From NCBI GenBank assembly GCA_011947345.1, contig JAAVTG010000184.1:1-52528 (forward strand): a stretch of 52,528 nt of DNA, given 5' to 3'. A program made the position numbers and the translations under genes. Each line of letters begins with the position of its first letter. Position 1 is the first letter of the stretch. Positions 34,223-43,607 of this stretch are shown here, one piece after another. The notes beneath the pieces are model-generated. The model saw only the letters and a list, made by a program, of their open reading frames with translations, made no database searches and was not told where the DNA came from. This stretch comes from Phytophthora quininea. Its lineage: Eukaryota; Oomycota; Peronosporomycetes; Peronosporales; Peronosporaceae.

Positions 34223-35860
34223 TACTTTGTGATGCCTCCTAGATTGCCATGCGATTGGACCACATTAGTGTCACGTAGCCTCCTACAGATCATTGGGTAT
34301 CTACACAGTTTACATAGTCTGCATCTGTTTTTATAGGCTGTTAGTTACTGTTGGCATTGAAATTGCTCTAGGTTCTGCGACCCTCCCAGTGTGATGCCAT
34401 AACGACATTTATATAGTTTAGGCATTCCAGTGGTATTTGTCTGAATCGCATTTCCTTCCGCCCGAGGTTAAAGGTGTGTGGGAACTCACAAGTTGCAGGT
34501 GTAGACTTTGATGAAACATTCTCACCAGTAGCCAGAACAGCATCTTTTCAATTACTGCTGACTCTCTGTGTGATTCAACTCCAGCTCGACAGCGCCTCTG
34601 TTCTTGTGCATGCTAGCAACTTGGCAGATCTCTAGCTTCTGGTCGGGCGTGAGTCTTACATACGTCGTTATGCGGAGATTCTTGGGTTTGGGTTGTGAAG
34701 GTATGTGATTATTGAGGAACGCACGGCGCCAGACATGATCTTCATTCTAAGCTTGTCGTTTTGTACTTCCACCTTGCAACCTGCGCATGCATGGACACTT
34801 CCCTAAGGCTACACGTTCTCTCCGAAGTTCAATTAACTAAGTATATATGCTTGCTAGGGCACAGACCACCAGCCAGCGATTTGCATAATGGATGCGAAAT
34901 ATACGAGTGTCAGGCGAGGATTAGGCGGGAAAATCTTTACTTCACGAAACGCTGTGGCCATCCCACATGTTGCAGGTACGGTCCAACATCCCTGTGTCCT
35001 GTCCCGCCGCCTTACTGCTTGCCTACCAATCGCGTACTGGGGGTGTATGAAAGAAGATGGTCAAACAACGATTCCTCCGTAGAATGGTCCCGAGGCCACC
35101 AAAAGAGCTCTGGATCTCGCTGACAAGTGTGTCGTATCTACACACCACGCGCAATCATCACATAAAAGCGTACCCTGGAAGCTTTCAAGAAGCTTTTGTG
35201 TGTATTTTTACGACAAAGGGTGAGTCAAAGTACTCTCCCCGGGTTGTGCGGTTCTGTAAGAAGGAGGAGCTCTATTAACCGCTGGCTCAAGTATTGGAGT
35301 TCCCTGTGCTGAATGATCCACCGGCCGCGCCAGCGGAACCACTGTCCTGACCCCGCGTGCGCTGTGCGGCAGGCCTGTTCTGGCGTGGTTGAAGGTGCCT
35401 GGTCGTGGTTGAAGCTGTGCAGTTGATCAGCAAAGCAGTAAGCATGAGAATGAAACCAGTTCTGAATTTGCTCTGTCGAGCAGAAGACCGTGTCGACGGA
35501 TCACTGAAAAACAAATGCTGCTTTACAACCAGTGGTCCTGTGGAGGTGCCAGCCGCAGGAGTTACTCGAGTTGCGACCACCTGAAGTGTTTCAGCTGCAA
35601 GGCAAGCTGTACAACAAGGGAGGCACATATTGCGCCGCGATGTGCGTGTTTGAGAAGGCCAAACCAGGCCACGAAGCGGGGCATGAACTGCTTAAGTTTG
35701 GCGAGGCATCCAATATACTTGAAAGAGTGGATAAACTGAAGAAAGACATCGGTAGTGTGATATCAACACAGTTTACATATACGTAGTACTGAAGATTATT
35801 CAGTTCGTGAAATTTACCACTCGCTTTTCGTTTACCAGAACCATGTTTATAATGACAATC
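34223..35860. other. No recognised gene; one unassigned 84-codon frame
   Basis: A plus-strand frame at 35532-35786 (LQGKLYNKGGTYCAAMCVFE, then LERVDKLKKDIGSVISTQ) looks protein-like but is unassigned. The rest holds only short frames. The stretch near 34957-35010 has CCAACAT and ACATGTTG motifs similar to those found elsewhere in the island. Confidence 0.3.
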
Positions 35861-36340
35861 CAACTATGTACGGTCTTGACGAGTCAGGCCGAGAGCGGAA
35901 CAAAGATCTTCATAATTGGCTAGTGAACATGGGTTTCTCGAGCTGCACGACCGAATCGTGCACTTAATTCTGCCTATGCAAATCGATACTTGCTCTACAT
36001 ATGGTTTATGTTACTGATGTCGTTTGAGCAACAAATATTAAGGGGTTGTTTGATTACACAAATAAATAACCATATGGCATCAAAGCCCAATGGCGTTTGT
36101 ATGAATATCTTGGCGTTGAAGTTGTTTTGAGTGGAGACGGTATATCAATTCACCAAGCGAAGTACTGTCAACAGCTACTGGAGCGATTTGGCACGGAAAC
36201 TCACATGGTTGCGGAAGCCCCATGGAGGCAAATGCACGCATTCATTTGGGCGGAGTGGATAATAACAGTGAACTAAAATTTGAATATCGTTTTGCTGTGA
36301 GAGCTTTGAAGTATTTAGCCTTTACGTAGTACTGCCGGTA
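35860..36340 (+). pseudogene. Ty1/copia reverse transcriptase fragment in opposite orientation
   Basis: On the plus strand: MYGLDESGRERNKDLHNWLV (compare copia LYGLKQAxRxWN), then NMGFSSCTTESC, a degraded MVYVTDVV in the place of the catalytic YVDD, then EYLGVEVVLSGDGISIHQAK followed by YCQQLLERFG, and FEYRFAVRALKYLAF. These are the last third of a copia RT. Stop codons and the altered YxDD motif show it is dead. It points opposite to the integrase at 36360-37463 and to the RNase H at 33824-34222. Confidence 0.7.
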
Positions 36341-36359
36341 TATGGGCAAAGAATACGCT

Positions 36360-37463
36360 TCACCAGACGGGTAGTTCCTTGACATTGGTGGGGGGTCCAT
36401 ACACCATCTCGTACGGTGATTTGTAGTTCAATCGCAGCACAGGTGTTCTATTCTGCGCGTAAGTCGTGTACGTCAAAGCTTCTGGCCACCAGCGGTGCTC
36501 CATCTCAGCATCTTTGAGTGCGCACCGAACCAGATACAATTTACTTTGGTGATCTCTTTCAGCCGCTCCATTCTCTCCTGGGCTGTATGCGTTTGACTTA
36601 TGAAAGACAATACTCTTTCCTGTGCAGAAATCTTTGGAGGACATGTTTACAACCCCCCTCTTCCGTCAGACCGAATCCGGCGAATTGTAAACCTTCCTTA
36701 CCGCTCTATTTGAAGAAATAATTATTTTACTTTCTCATTAATCTCCTGCTTGCTCCGAAGGACGTACGTCCAACGCCACGATGTGTTGTCATCGATTATA
36801 CTCAGGAAGTACTTAATGGTACCAATCCTTCCATAAATTCCAAGCGTCTTCATTGGACCATTGGTGTCCACGTGGATTGTACTAATGAGCTTTGTGTCCC
36901 TTGATCCTGTTCTATTCCGATAGGGTATCCTCTCCTTCTTCATGTCGGCACATGTCGTACAGAATAATGGAGCTTGCCTTGGTAGCTTAGCTGATAGAGA
37001 CGGCATCCCACTTACAATGTTTTACTAAGCGTTTTGATCACCATGTCTCGGTTTAAATGTCAAAATTTTACATGCCATTCCTTTAAAATTGTTTCTGGTT
37101 TGCTCATTCCAGGAACGACTAGTAGTTGGCAAGATTGCTGCTTTACCGCATTGCATTGCACTTGTCTTTCCCTTGCTGTTCTGTGTTGAACATAGTAAGC
37201 TCCATTTACAGCTCTAGCAACGAATACCAACTCTCGGTTATAGAGTACAAATTTAAAGTCGCCCGATAGGGACTTTATAATTCGATACCCACTTCTTTTA
37301 ACCAGTACTCGCTTAGTAGATTAGATTTCGCGTTTGGAACTAGCGCGATAATTTCGAAAAGAAACGGCCTTATGCCCTTTGGGCTACTCAAATACAATTT
37401 CACAGTACCAATATGTGTATTGTTATGTTTAGCCCCTTCTGCAAAATGTAAACATGTATCCAT
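36360..37463 (-). pseudogene. Ty1/copia protease/integrase fragment
   Basis: Minus-strand pieces in copia order. At 37463-37275 is a segment after the protease (GTVKLYLSSPKGIRPFLFEI, NAKSNLLSEYWL). At 37006-36722 is the zinc-binding end and first part of the integrase (CTTCADMKKERIPYRNRTGS, then STIHVDTNGPMKTLGIYG with its Asp, and YFLSIIDDNTSWRWTYVL). At 36644-36360 is the second part of the core (SNAYSPGENGAAERDHQSKL with the catalytic Glu, then ALTYTTYAQNRTPVLRLNYK and SPYEMVYG). Frame changes at each junction show it is inactive. Confidence 0.8.
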
Positions 37464-37589
37464 TGTCAGGTCAGCTCTCTGCGAGCTTGCATGCTTTACT
37501 TGTAAGCCCTAAGCCGCATCCTGAGGCCAGAATCCACGAATCAGATGTCAGTTGATCGGTTTGACTCAATAGACTACGGTATAAAGATA

Positions 37590-38400
37590 TTACCGTGTCC
37601 TCCAGCTCCATGACTGTTTTTCGAATTCGTCAGCGTTCTCATCAAGCGCTTGATCTCCATCCGCGAGTTGCTGTCCTGTCTCGACTATCCGGCATTGGGC
37701 GAAACGGTGGTGACCACCACGGCATTGGCCGCTACGTCGAAGGATCCCGCCAGATCGTCGGTGTCCATTGGCTCGAAATCCGAAAGATCGGATCCGGGCG
37801 ACAGCAAATCGCCAAAGCCGAGAAGCGGTCGCGATATTGAAACAGCTGGGCTCGCAGGTTGCTCGGTGTGGACTGCTTTGCAATGCACTTTTGCGGCAGG
37901 CATTCAGCGAGCGGGATCTTGCGTCTCGCCTCTGCTTTTCCCTTGCTTGTACCGGTCATCTTCGGCGTTAGCTGGGCCTGCACTTGTACCTTCTTCGTGC
38001 TTGGGTAGCTCCAGACGTTCCGATGATAGACGTGAGCATCACGATCCATCCTCCTCTTAATGCATGCGGTCTTAAAGTGAGAGCCTATTCCTTGCAAATC
38101 ATTGTGCACTCCCGCACAATAGTGACACTTCATGTGTCCCAAGTTGTGGCGGTCATCACGGCCAAAAGCAGACGAGGCTTTTCTTTGCCAAGTGATGATG
38201 CGCGTGGTGCATGCAGCGCAGCAGGCAGTCGCGCCTGCACGCGGTTCACTGGAACACCAGTTCCCAAAACCAGAATCTCTGCCTTGCTATTGTTGCCGAA
38301 GATGGCACATAACTTGGCTCCAACCTTCTCCACGGAAAACGCGTCGGGGTTGAAAGCAATGGCCGATCCCCAGAGGTTGGCCGACAGAACAGCCAGAATC
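37590..38400 (-). pseudogene. Ty1/copia gag C-terminal part with zinc-knuckle-like motif
   Basis: The minus-strand translation includes GHMKCHYCAGVHNDLQGIGS followed by HFKTACIKRR, a zinc-knuckle-like array (Cys-x2-Cys, His, Cys with wide spacing). Upstream are HHAHHHLAKKSL-like and VEKVGAKLCAIFGNNSKAE segments in other frames. Its position between the integrase/protease pieces (lower coordinates) and the gag N-terminal piece at 40266-40634 fits gag. The sequence is frame-shifted near 38140 and 38330. Confidence is moderate because gag evolves quickly. Confidence 0.5.
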
Positions 38401-38523
38401 TAGATCAGCATGAGCTGAAACGTGATCATACCGACTCCTACACCGACGGACAGAATGCATCTGCCACCTTCCCGCCGGTGCAAAATCTGTCCTGCGAGTG
38501 TAGCCTGGTTATGTGAGAGCGAA

Positions 38524-39953
38524 TTAATAACAATTTTGGCAAAAATGGAGGGCAGCTGTATTTGCACTAAAATTGGTTTTTAGTGCCTTGTTAAATGCAC
38601 TAGTGACGGTGTCCGCTTTAATGGATTCCCAGGCTGAAATGGCACGCTTTATCGTAGCCAAGCGCTTTTCTTTCGCCGTTGTAGCAGTAGCGTTTTCAAA
38701 CAGCCATAATGCCTTGAGCTTTGCGTTTAGAGGCCCCATGATGCCAACATCTAAGGGCTGGCAAACTGAGGTAGCGGTTTTAGGCAATGGCTGTAGAACA
38801 GCACTAAGGTCCTCCGAAACTATCGCTTCAGATTCGCCCGACACATGACACTCTAAGTTATCTACGAGTAGTAGAACTGAGCGCGTAATGTGCTCCTGCA
38901 GAAGTGACCGTAGGTAAACCTTCCACACGCGAGAGTCCATCCAGGCTTTTGTCTGCACGGTATACACGTGACCTGAAAAGAATAAAGCATTTTCAGTAAA
39001 CGAAATAAAATCAAATAATAATTAGACTCACCTTTGGGGTAGGTTGGCAATTCTTCCTTCTCGATGGTTCCGTTCGGCTCCCCACGCAAAATAAACAGCA
39101 GTGGGAGCTTGACACCATCGGTAAAAATAGTGCACACAGCAGTCAATCGAGCCGAGTGCTTTTGTTGAGCCGTAATGGCTGACGACTTGCCTTTTTCCGA
39201 CAATATTTTCCCCGGCGATGCATCAAAGTATATACCGGTTTCATCACAGTTAAAAACCTGGCTATCGGCATAGCTGCTGTAGTTAGCCTGGAAAAACTTT
39301 GCAAAATTGTCTTGAACCTCCACCAAGTCCTCTAATTTTTCCTACATAAACGTAAAACGAAAACTATTCTGTTAGCTTGCAGTAGCATACAAATTCCACC
39401 ATATTAATACCCTCAAACCTTGCGGAATGCGCTGCACGAAGCCGTGCCGGTACGCAAAACGTTGTAGCAACCTCAGGAGAGACTGGTACGCAGTGAACTG
39501 ATCCTTTTTCCTTCTGCGTAGCTGTTCAGCCATTCTGGGAGCTCCTCATGAGTGTAGCCAGCCATTAACGAGGCTGTCAGCGGCCGAGACTCACGGCGTG
39601 CATCTTTCATAAAGATGATAAGTTCCACCCGAAATGGGATACTTTCGGGGCGCCCTGGAGCTTGTGACAGCGTCTTCTCGCTGCCTCTAAACGAAAAGAT
39701 ATTATCCTTGCCCTTCCGCCACGAATTTATCATCAACTGCGGAATCTGTTGCGATTTTGCATCTTCGCGTTGGCTGAGCCCCTCGATCGCTAAGAGGACA
39801 CGCCGTTTTTCCTTGATTGTGTAGTGTATGCGGCGTTTTTTTGGGTTGCGCGAACACCTCGTCAAGGAGGCCTGCGATGGCGATCTCCTCTGCCTCCTGC
39901 AATGCTGCGGCGGGCGGTGGGGGCTCCTGGGAGTCCTCGGCGGCTGCCTCCAT
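38524..39953 (-). mobile_element. pogo-like (DDE_1) transposase, best-preserved element of the island
   Basis: The minus-strand protein starts at 39953 (MEAAAEDSQEPPPPAAALQE). An A7 run near 39840 shifts the frame into RRIHYTIKEKRRVLLAIEGL, an N-terminal helix-turn-helix of CENP-B/pogo type. A second shift near 39537 (CCC) leads through AYQSLLRLLQRFAYRHGF. A GT-AG-like intron at about 39342-39425 precedes EKLEDLVEVQDNFAKFFQAN and VFNCDETGIYFDASPGKI (first Asp). A second intron (about 38973-39032, GTGAGT to TTTTCAG) separates YPKG from GHVYTVQTKAWMDSRVWK. Then come SVLLLVDNLECH (second Asp) and TSVCQPLDVGIMGPLNAKLK (third acidic residue). The stop is at 38524-38526. Only two one-base shifts interrupt it, so it may be fairly young. 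TIRs and TA duplications were not located. Confidence 0.75.
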
Positions 39954-40265
39954 TTTATCGAGTGGCTGGTAGAGACTTATTTTAGCGATTGAACGCTGCG
40001 ACGGGCGATTTGATTGGTTGATAGCAATATGTGCGCGCTATTCCATATCACATGCACCCTTTTCACGTTTGTTTTCCTGACAGTTGCATTCTGTCCGTCG
40101 CTGTAGCGCATAAGTCGAGTTGCGGTAGGTCTTTCCACGCGCCACGCTAAGGCGGTAGGAAAGGTCGCTCAGATTGTTGAAGTCCGAGTTCACAACTCCC
40201 TCGAATCTCGTCACGAGCTGCACCCCGGACGCCGTGTTCAAGCCGTATCGACACTCGACAGCGCT

Positions 40266-40634
40266 CTAAATCACGTGCACCGGCTCCTTCATACGCTTTT
40301 CGCCGCCTTTGAATCCCGCAGACAGCGTCTTCATGAACAGCCGCTTGACGTACGACTCCTGCTGTTGCAGAAAGGTTTCGTGAAGGCGATGAGTCCGCTT
40401 CGCTTTGTCGCTTTCCTTGGCGTCCAGTTCCACCAGCACCGGCTGACTTTCCAGCAGAGCCTCGTAACGGATCGCCGGCCCGTCTCGCTCCGCCGTGAGC
40501 TCGTCGACAACACGCTGGTCGGACAGCGCCTTCAAGTGGATCAGGAACTTGTCCTTCTACGCCGTGAAATGGTGCGAGTTCCCGTCGTACTTCAGCGACT
40601 CGACAGAACTTTTGTCAATGCTAGACTTGCTCAT
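40266..40634 (-). pseudogene. Ty1/copia gag N-terminal fragment
   Basis: The minus-strand start at 40632-40634 reads MSKSSIDKSSVESLKYDGNS, a typical opening of oomycete copia gag. HHFTA is followed by a TAG where a Trp would be expected, and the frame then continues as KDKFLIHLKALSDQRVVDEL with AIRYEALLESQPVLVELD and ESYVKRLFMKTLSAGFKG, ending at a stop at 40266. The nonsense codon and the loss of the remainder show it is defective. The next gag piece resumes on the same strand at about 38400, beyond the pogo-like element. Confidence 0.65.
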
Positions 40635-40645
40635 CGTACTTGAAA

Positions 40646-41080
40646 TGTTGGAATGAACTGTGTAGGAAAGTGTATGATCTCAATACAGTGTATTTAGCTT
40701 TTATCTCTCTTTCTAATGCCTATGTTCAAGACGTGCTCAGTCTGAGGCAAAGAGGAAGTGAGGACGACCTCGGACTGTGTCCTCGGCGTCTCACCTCTTT
40801 CGCCTTCGATCCTCATCGCACCATTGATAGGCAGGGTCCGGATGTCCCCTTGCTCTTGCTACTCAAAATATATCGCTTTAACAAGGTTTCATATTCAGTT
40901 AGACTTTTCTGATCTTTGGCTGCCAGGTGACTGCCTGGCTGCTCTAATCCACAGTTTTCACTTGCTCGACGAGCGTTGTCATCTCCAGCGCCAATATCCT
41001 GCAGCAAGTCACCGCTTTCACGCACTTGCTGGGCACGCTGAACAGACCTTTTAATTGAGCTCGAAGAAAAAAGACCAACA
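40646..41080. repeat. Candidate copia LTR or leader (435 bp, TGTTGG...CCAACA)
   Basis: The segment begins TGTTGGAATGAAC and ends AAGACCAACA, the TG...CA ends expected of a copia LTR, and lies just upstream of the gag fragment. Against a simple LTR call, only 11 bases separate it from the gag ATG. A degraded primer-binding-like site (minus strand TGGATTAGAGC, compared with TGGTATCAGAGC) lies inside it, near 40948-40958. It may therefore be part LTR, part leader. Confidence 0.35.
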
Positions 41081-41228
41081 ACAGACCGGATGGAAAATTA
41101 TTTGTTATAAGTACACTTAGGAAAGAGAAGAACGAAGTGAGGTGAGCTGGATTGCCACGCAGCGAGAACGCTTGTAACCAGAAATCCAAGGAATACCTGG
41201 TGGAGCCGTCGAACATAAACTCTAATAG

Positions 41229-41430
41229 ATGACTCGTGCTGCGTGCATGGACTCTATTTCGTTACTGGAGAGGAGATCCCGAAAGCTTTTGTTGTGGTCA
41301 AGGACGGTGAATGAGAGGTCATTGCTAGATGCCATTCCAAAATGCTTGTCAGATAAAATCCTCCAACGCAAGCTGCAAGACAACACAATAGATACACACC
41401 AACGACCCGCAGTCGGCTTTAAATACGAAA
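41229..41430 (+). pseudogene. Decayed 3' end of a C-like 4CL gene (right border of transposon island)
   Basis: About 200 bases align with 15448-15713, the end of gene C: GACTCGTGCTGCGTGC, GGAGAGGAGATCCCGAAAGC with TTTTGTTGTGGTCAAGGACG, CCATTCCAAAATGCTTGTCA, and AAAATCCTCCAACGCAAGCT. About 65 bases are missing inside and the reading frame is broken early by a TGA. The block just 3' of it (41416-41500) matches the C-to-D spacer at 15729-15786. It is therefore the tail of a second C copy placed before gene D. Confidence 0.75.
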
Positions 41431-41510
41431 GGAATCGAAGACGACACCAACTGGGCTTGAGTAAAGACGATGATACCTGCGGTGGACCTGCTCGAGGTCC
41501 AGGCTGCTGA

Positions 41511-41525
41511 TCATTTACGCATTTA
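41511..41525 (+). promoter_or_regulatory. Candidate initiator for 4CL-like gene D
   Basis: TCATTTACGCATTTA resembles the oomycete initiator TCATTYYNCAWTTT with one extra base, as before gene A, and lies 33-47 bases upstream of the ATG at 41558. Confidence 0.35.
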
Positions 41526-41557
41526 CTCGCTATCCATCAGCTCCGTTGCCGTTCGCC

Positions 41558-43343
41558 ATGATTTTCAGGTCGCTGCATCCAAGTGTCCCGATTCCGGGGG
41601 AGGGGGGAAGACCGTTTGGAACATGTTAGAACTGCATGCCCGCGAGGGTGGTGATAAACCAGCATTTGTCTGCGGGGTCACAGACAAGGTGATGACGTTC
41701 GCGGAGACGCTCAAGAAGGCGACAGCGCTCTCTGCAGGCTTGGCTGTACGAGGAATGAAAAGAGGAGACGTACGTGTCGGTCGTCAATACTGTCACATGT
41801 AACTCGTCCTAACGACTTGGAGATCGTCGTCCTGCATTCTTTCAACTGTCTCGAGTACCCGGTCGTATTCCTCGCGCTGAATCGTTTGGGCGCGGTCTGC
41901 TCACCCTCGCCGTCGATGCTCAACGGCAAAGAACTCGCTCGTCAAATTGAAACCGCGAACGTGAGTTATCCTTATGTGATGTGAGCTTGCTCTGTCCGAT
42001 AACTAACAAGATGTTCATTTCCTAGGCGACGGTGGTTATCGGACACCAAGCTTTGGGAGGAGCAATAGCTGAAGGTGCAAAGCTCTGTCGCAAACCGTGT
42101 GTTCGTCTTCGGTGACGGCAAAGGCGATAACTTCGCTCCATCGCAAACGCTGGAGTATGTTTTTCAATCCAACAGAGTGCTCTATTACGAGTCTAACTTG
42201 ACGCGTGCTTGTAGGAACTTAATCGCAGAGGATCATCCGTTAAACCTGCCACCGATGGATCCTATGGATGTCGCCACGCTCCCGTTTTCATGCGGGACGA
42301 CGGGGCAACCCAGGGCGTGGAACTCACTGGTCAAGCCATGCTAACGACCTCTGCCCAAGTATCCGCGCTGGAAGACAGCCTCCCCTACTTCTTGGGCTTG
42401 CTGCCGTTCTTCACATTCTAGCAGCTTTACTGTTCCACGCGACCATCTACAAGGGCCCTGCGTTGGTCGTGTTGCCGAAGTTCGAGCCTGAAACGTTCCT
42501 CCGTGCCGTGGAGAAATACCGTCTCGAGAAATTAACGTTGGCCCCGCCGCTCGTCCTCTTTCTAGCGAAGCACCCGATGGTCGACAAGTTCAATCTGTCG
42601 AGTGTGAAGGTGATCGGTTGTGGCGGAGCCCCCATGGGGGAAGAGGTGGGGAAATCTGTGGAGGAACGTATCGGTTCTAGAGTTCTGCAGGGCTACGGCA
42701 TGACGGAATTCGCCGGTGGCGTGTCGAACTGCAGCCTCACCCACGCTCGGGACAGATCGACCGGTCGACTGCTCCCCAACGTCGAGATGAAAGTCAGAGC
42801 CCTCAACACGGACGAAGATCTACCGGCGAACCAGACCGGTGAGCTGTTGTTCAGGACCCTGTCCATGATGAAGGGCCACTATAACGACCCCGACGCGAAC
42901 CGAGTAGCGTTCACCGTCGACGGCTTCATTCGCACTGGTGACATCGGATACATCGACGATGACGGCTACGTCTTTATCGTCGACCGTCTCAAGGAGCTGA
43001 TCAAGTACAAGGGTTATCAAGTAGCCCCGGCGGAGCTTGAAGACGCGCTATTGCATCACCCGTCGGTGGCCGACGCAGTCTGTGTCCGTGGCTTTGATGC
43101 CGCCACGGGGAGGAGATCCCTAAGGCCTTTGTGGTGCGGAAGGATGGTGAGACCTTAGTGACCGAGCAAGAACTCATGACCTACGTGGCCGGCAAAGTCG
43201 TGAGCTTCAAGCGCGTGCGCGAGGTGGAATTCGTCTCTGCAATCCCCAAGAGCGCGTCAGGCAAGGTGCTACGGAAGGAGTTGCAGCACCTGCAGGACGA
43301 GCGAGTCAAACTGGACAGGTTGAGACTGCGAAGCCGCATGTGA
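41558..43343 (+). CDS. 4-coumarate-CoA-ligase-like acyl-CoA synthetase D, tail SRM
   Basis: Exons are 41558-41769, 41823-41960 (138 nt), 42026-42154 and 42215-43343. The third intron (60 bp, GTATGT to TTGTAG, branch-like TCTAACT) interrupts the same Glu codon as intron 3 of gene B. Five frame changes are needed: near 41605 (G run in exon 1), about 42095, 42312 (AGGG in the P-loop), 42412 (PFF-HIL) and 43108 (GGGG). Most are missing bases in runs; the one near 42095 looks like an extra base. Corrected length is about 536 aa. Motifs: [56 protein letters not shown]. The end SRM is an allowed PTS1 variant. With five breaks, early pseudogenisation cannot be excluded. Confidence 0.75.
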
Positions 43344-43566
43344 AGGTGATCAAAGCCTAATTGCTACGCCTGACTCGTGCCATCTTGAACGTGTACGCAT
43401 TGACGGGATCACCTCGGCTTCGTTGATGTCATGACCAGCTGCGAGGTCCACGACCCGCACGCGACCGCGACCGCGGCCCGGCAGACGATACCTGCCGGAT
43501 GCATTTGACAAGCAGTCGATGGTCATCAAGGCCATGCAGATCCAGGGCCAGCAGTCCGCACAATGT

Positions 43567-43581
43567 CATTCTCGCTTTCGC
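43567..43581 (+). promoter_or_regulatory. Possible initiator for gene E (decides its start)
   Basis: TCATTCTCGCTTTCG is a loose match to the oomycete initiator. It overlaps the upstream in-frame ATG at 43563, which supports starting the protein at the next ATG, 43608 (MIFKSPHG), as in the paralogues. Confidence 0.3.
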
Positions 43582-43607
43582 CGGTATCCGTTCAAGACTT
43601 TGCGACG

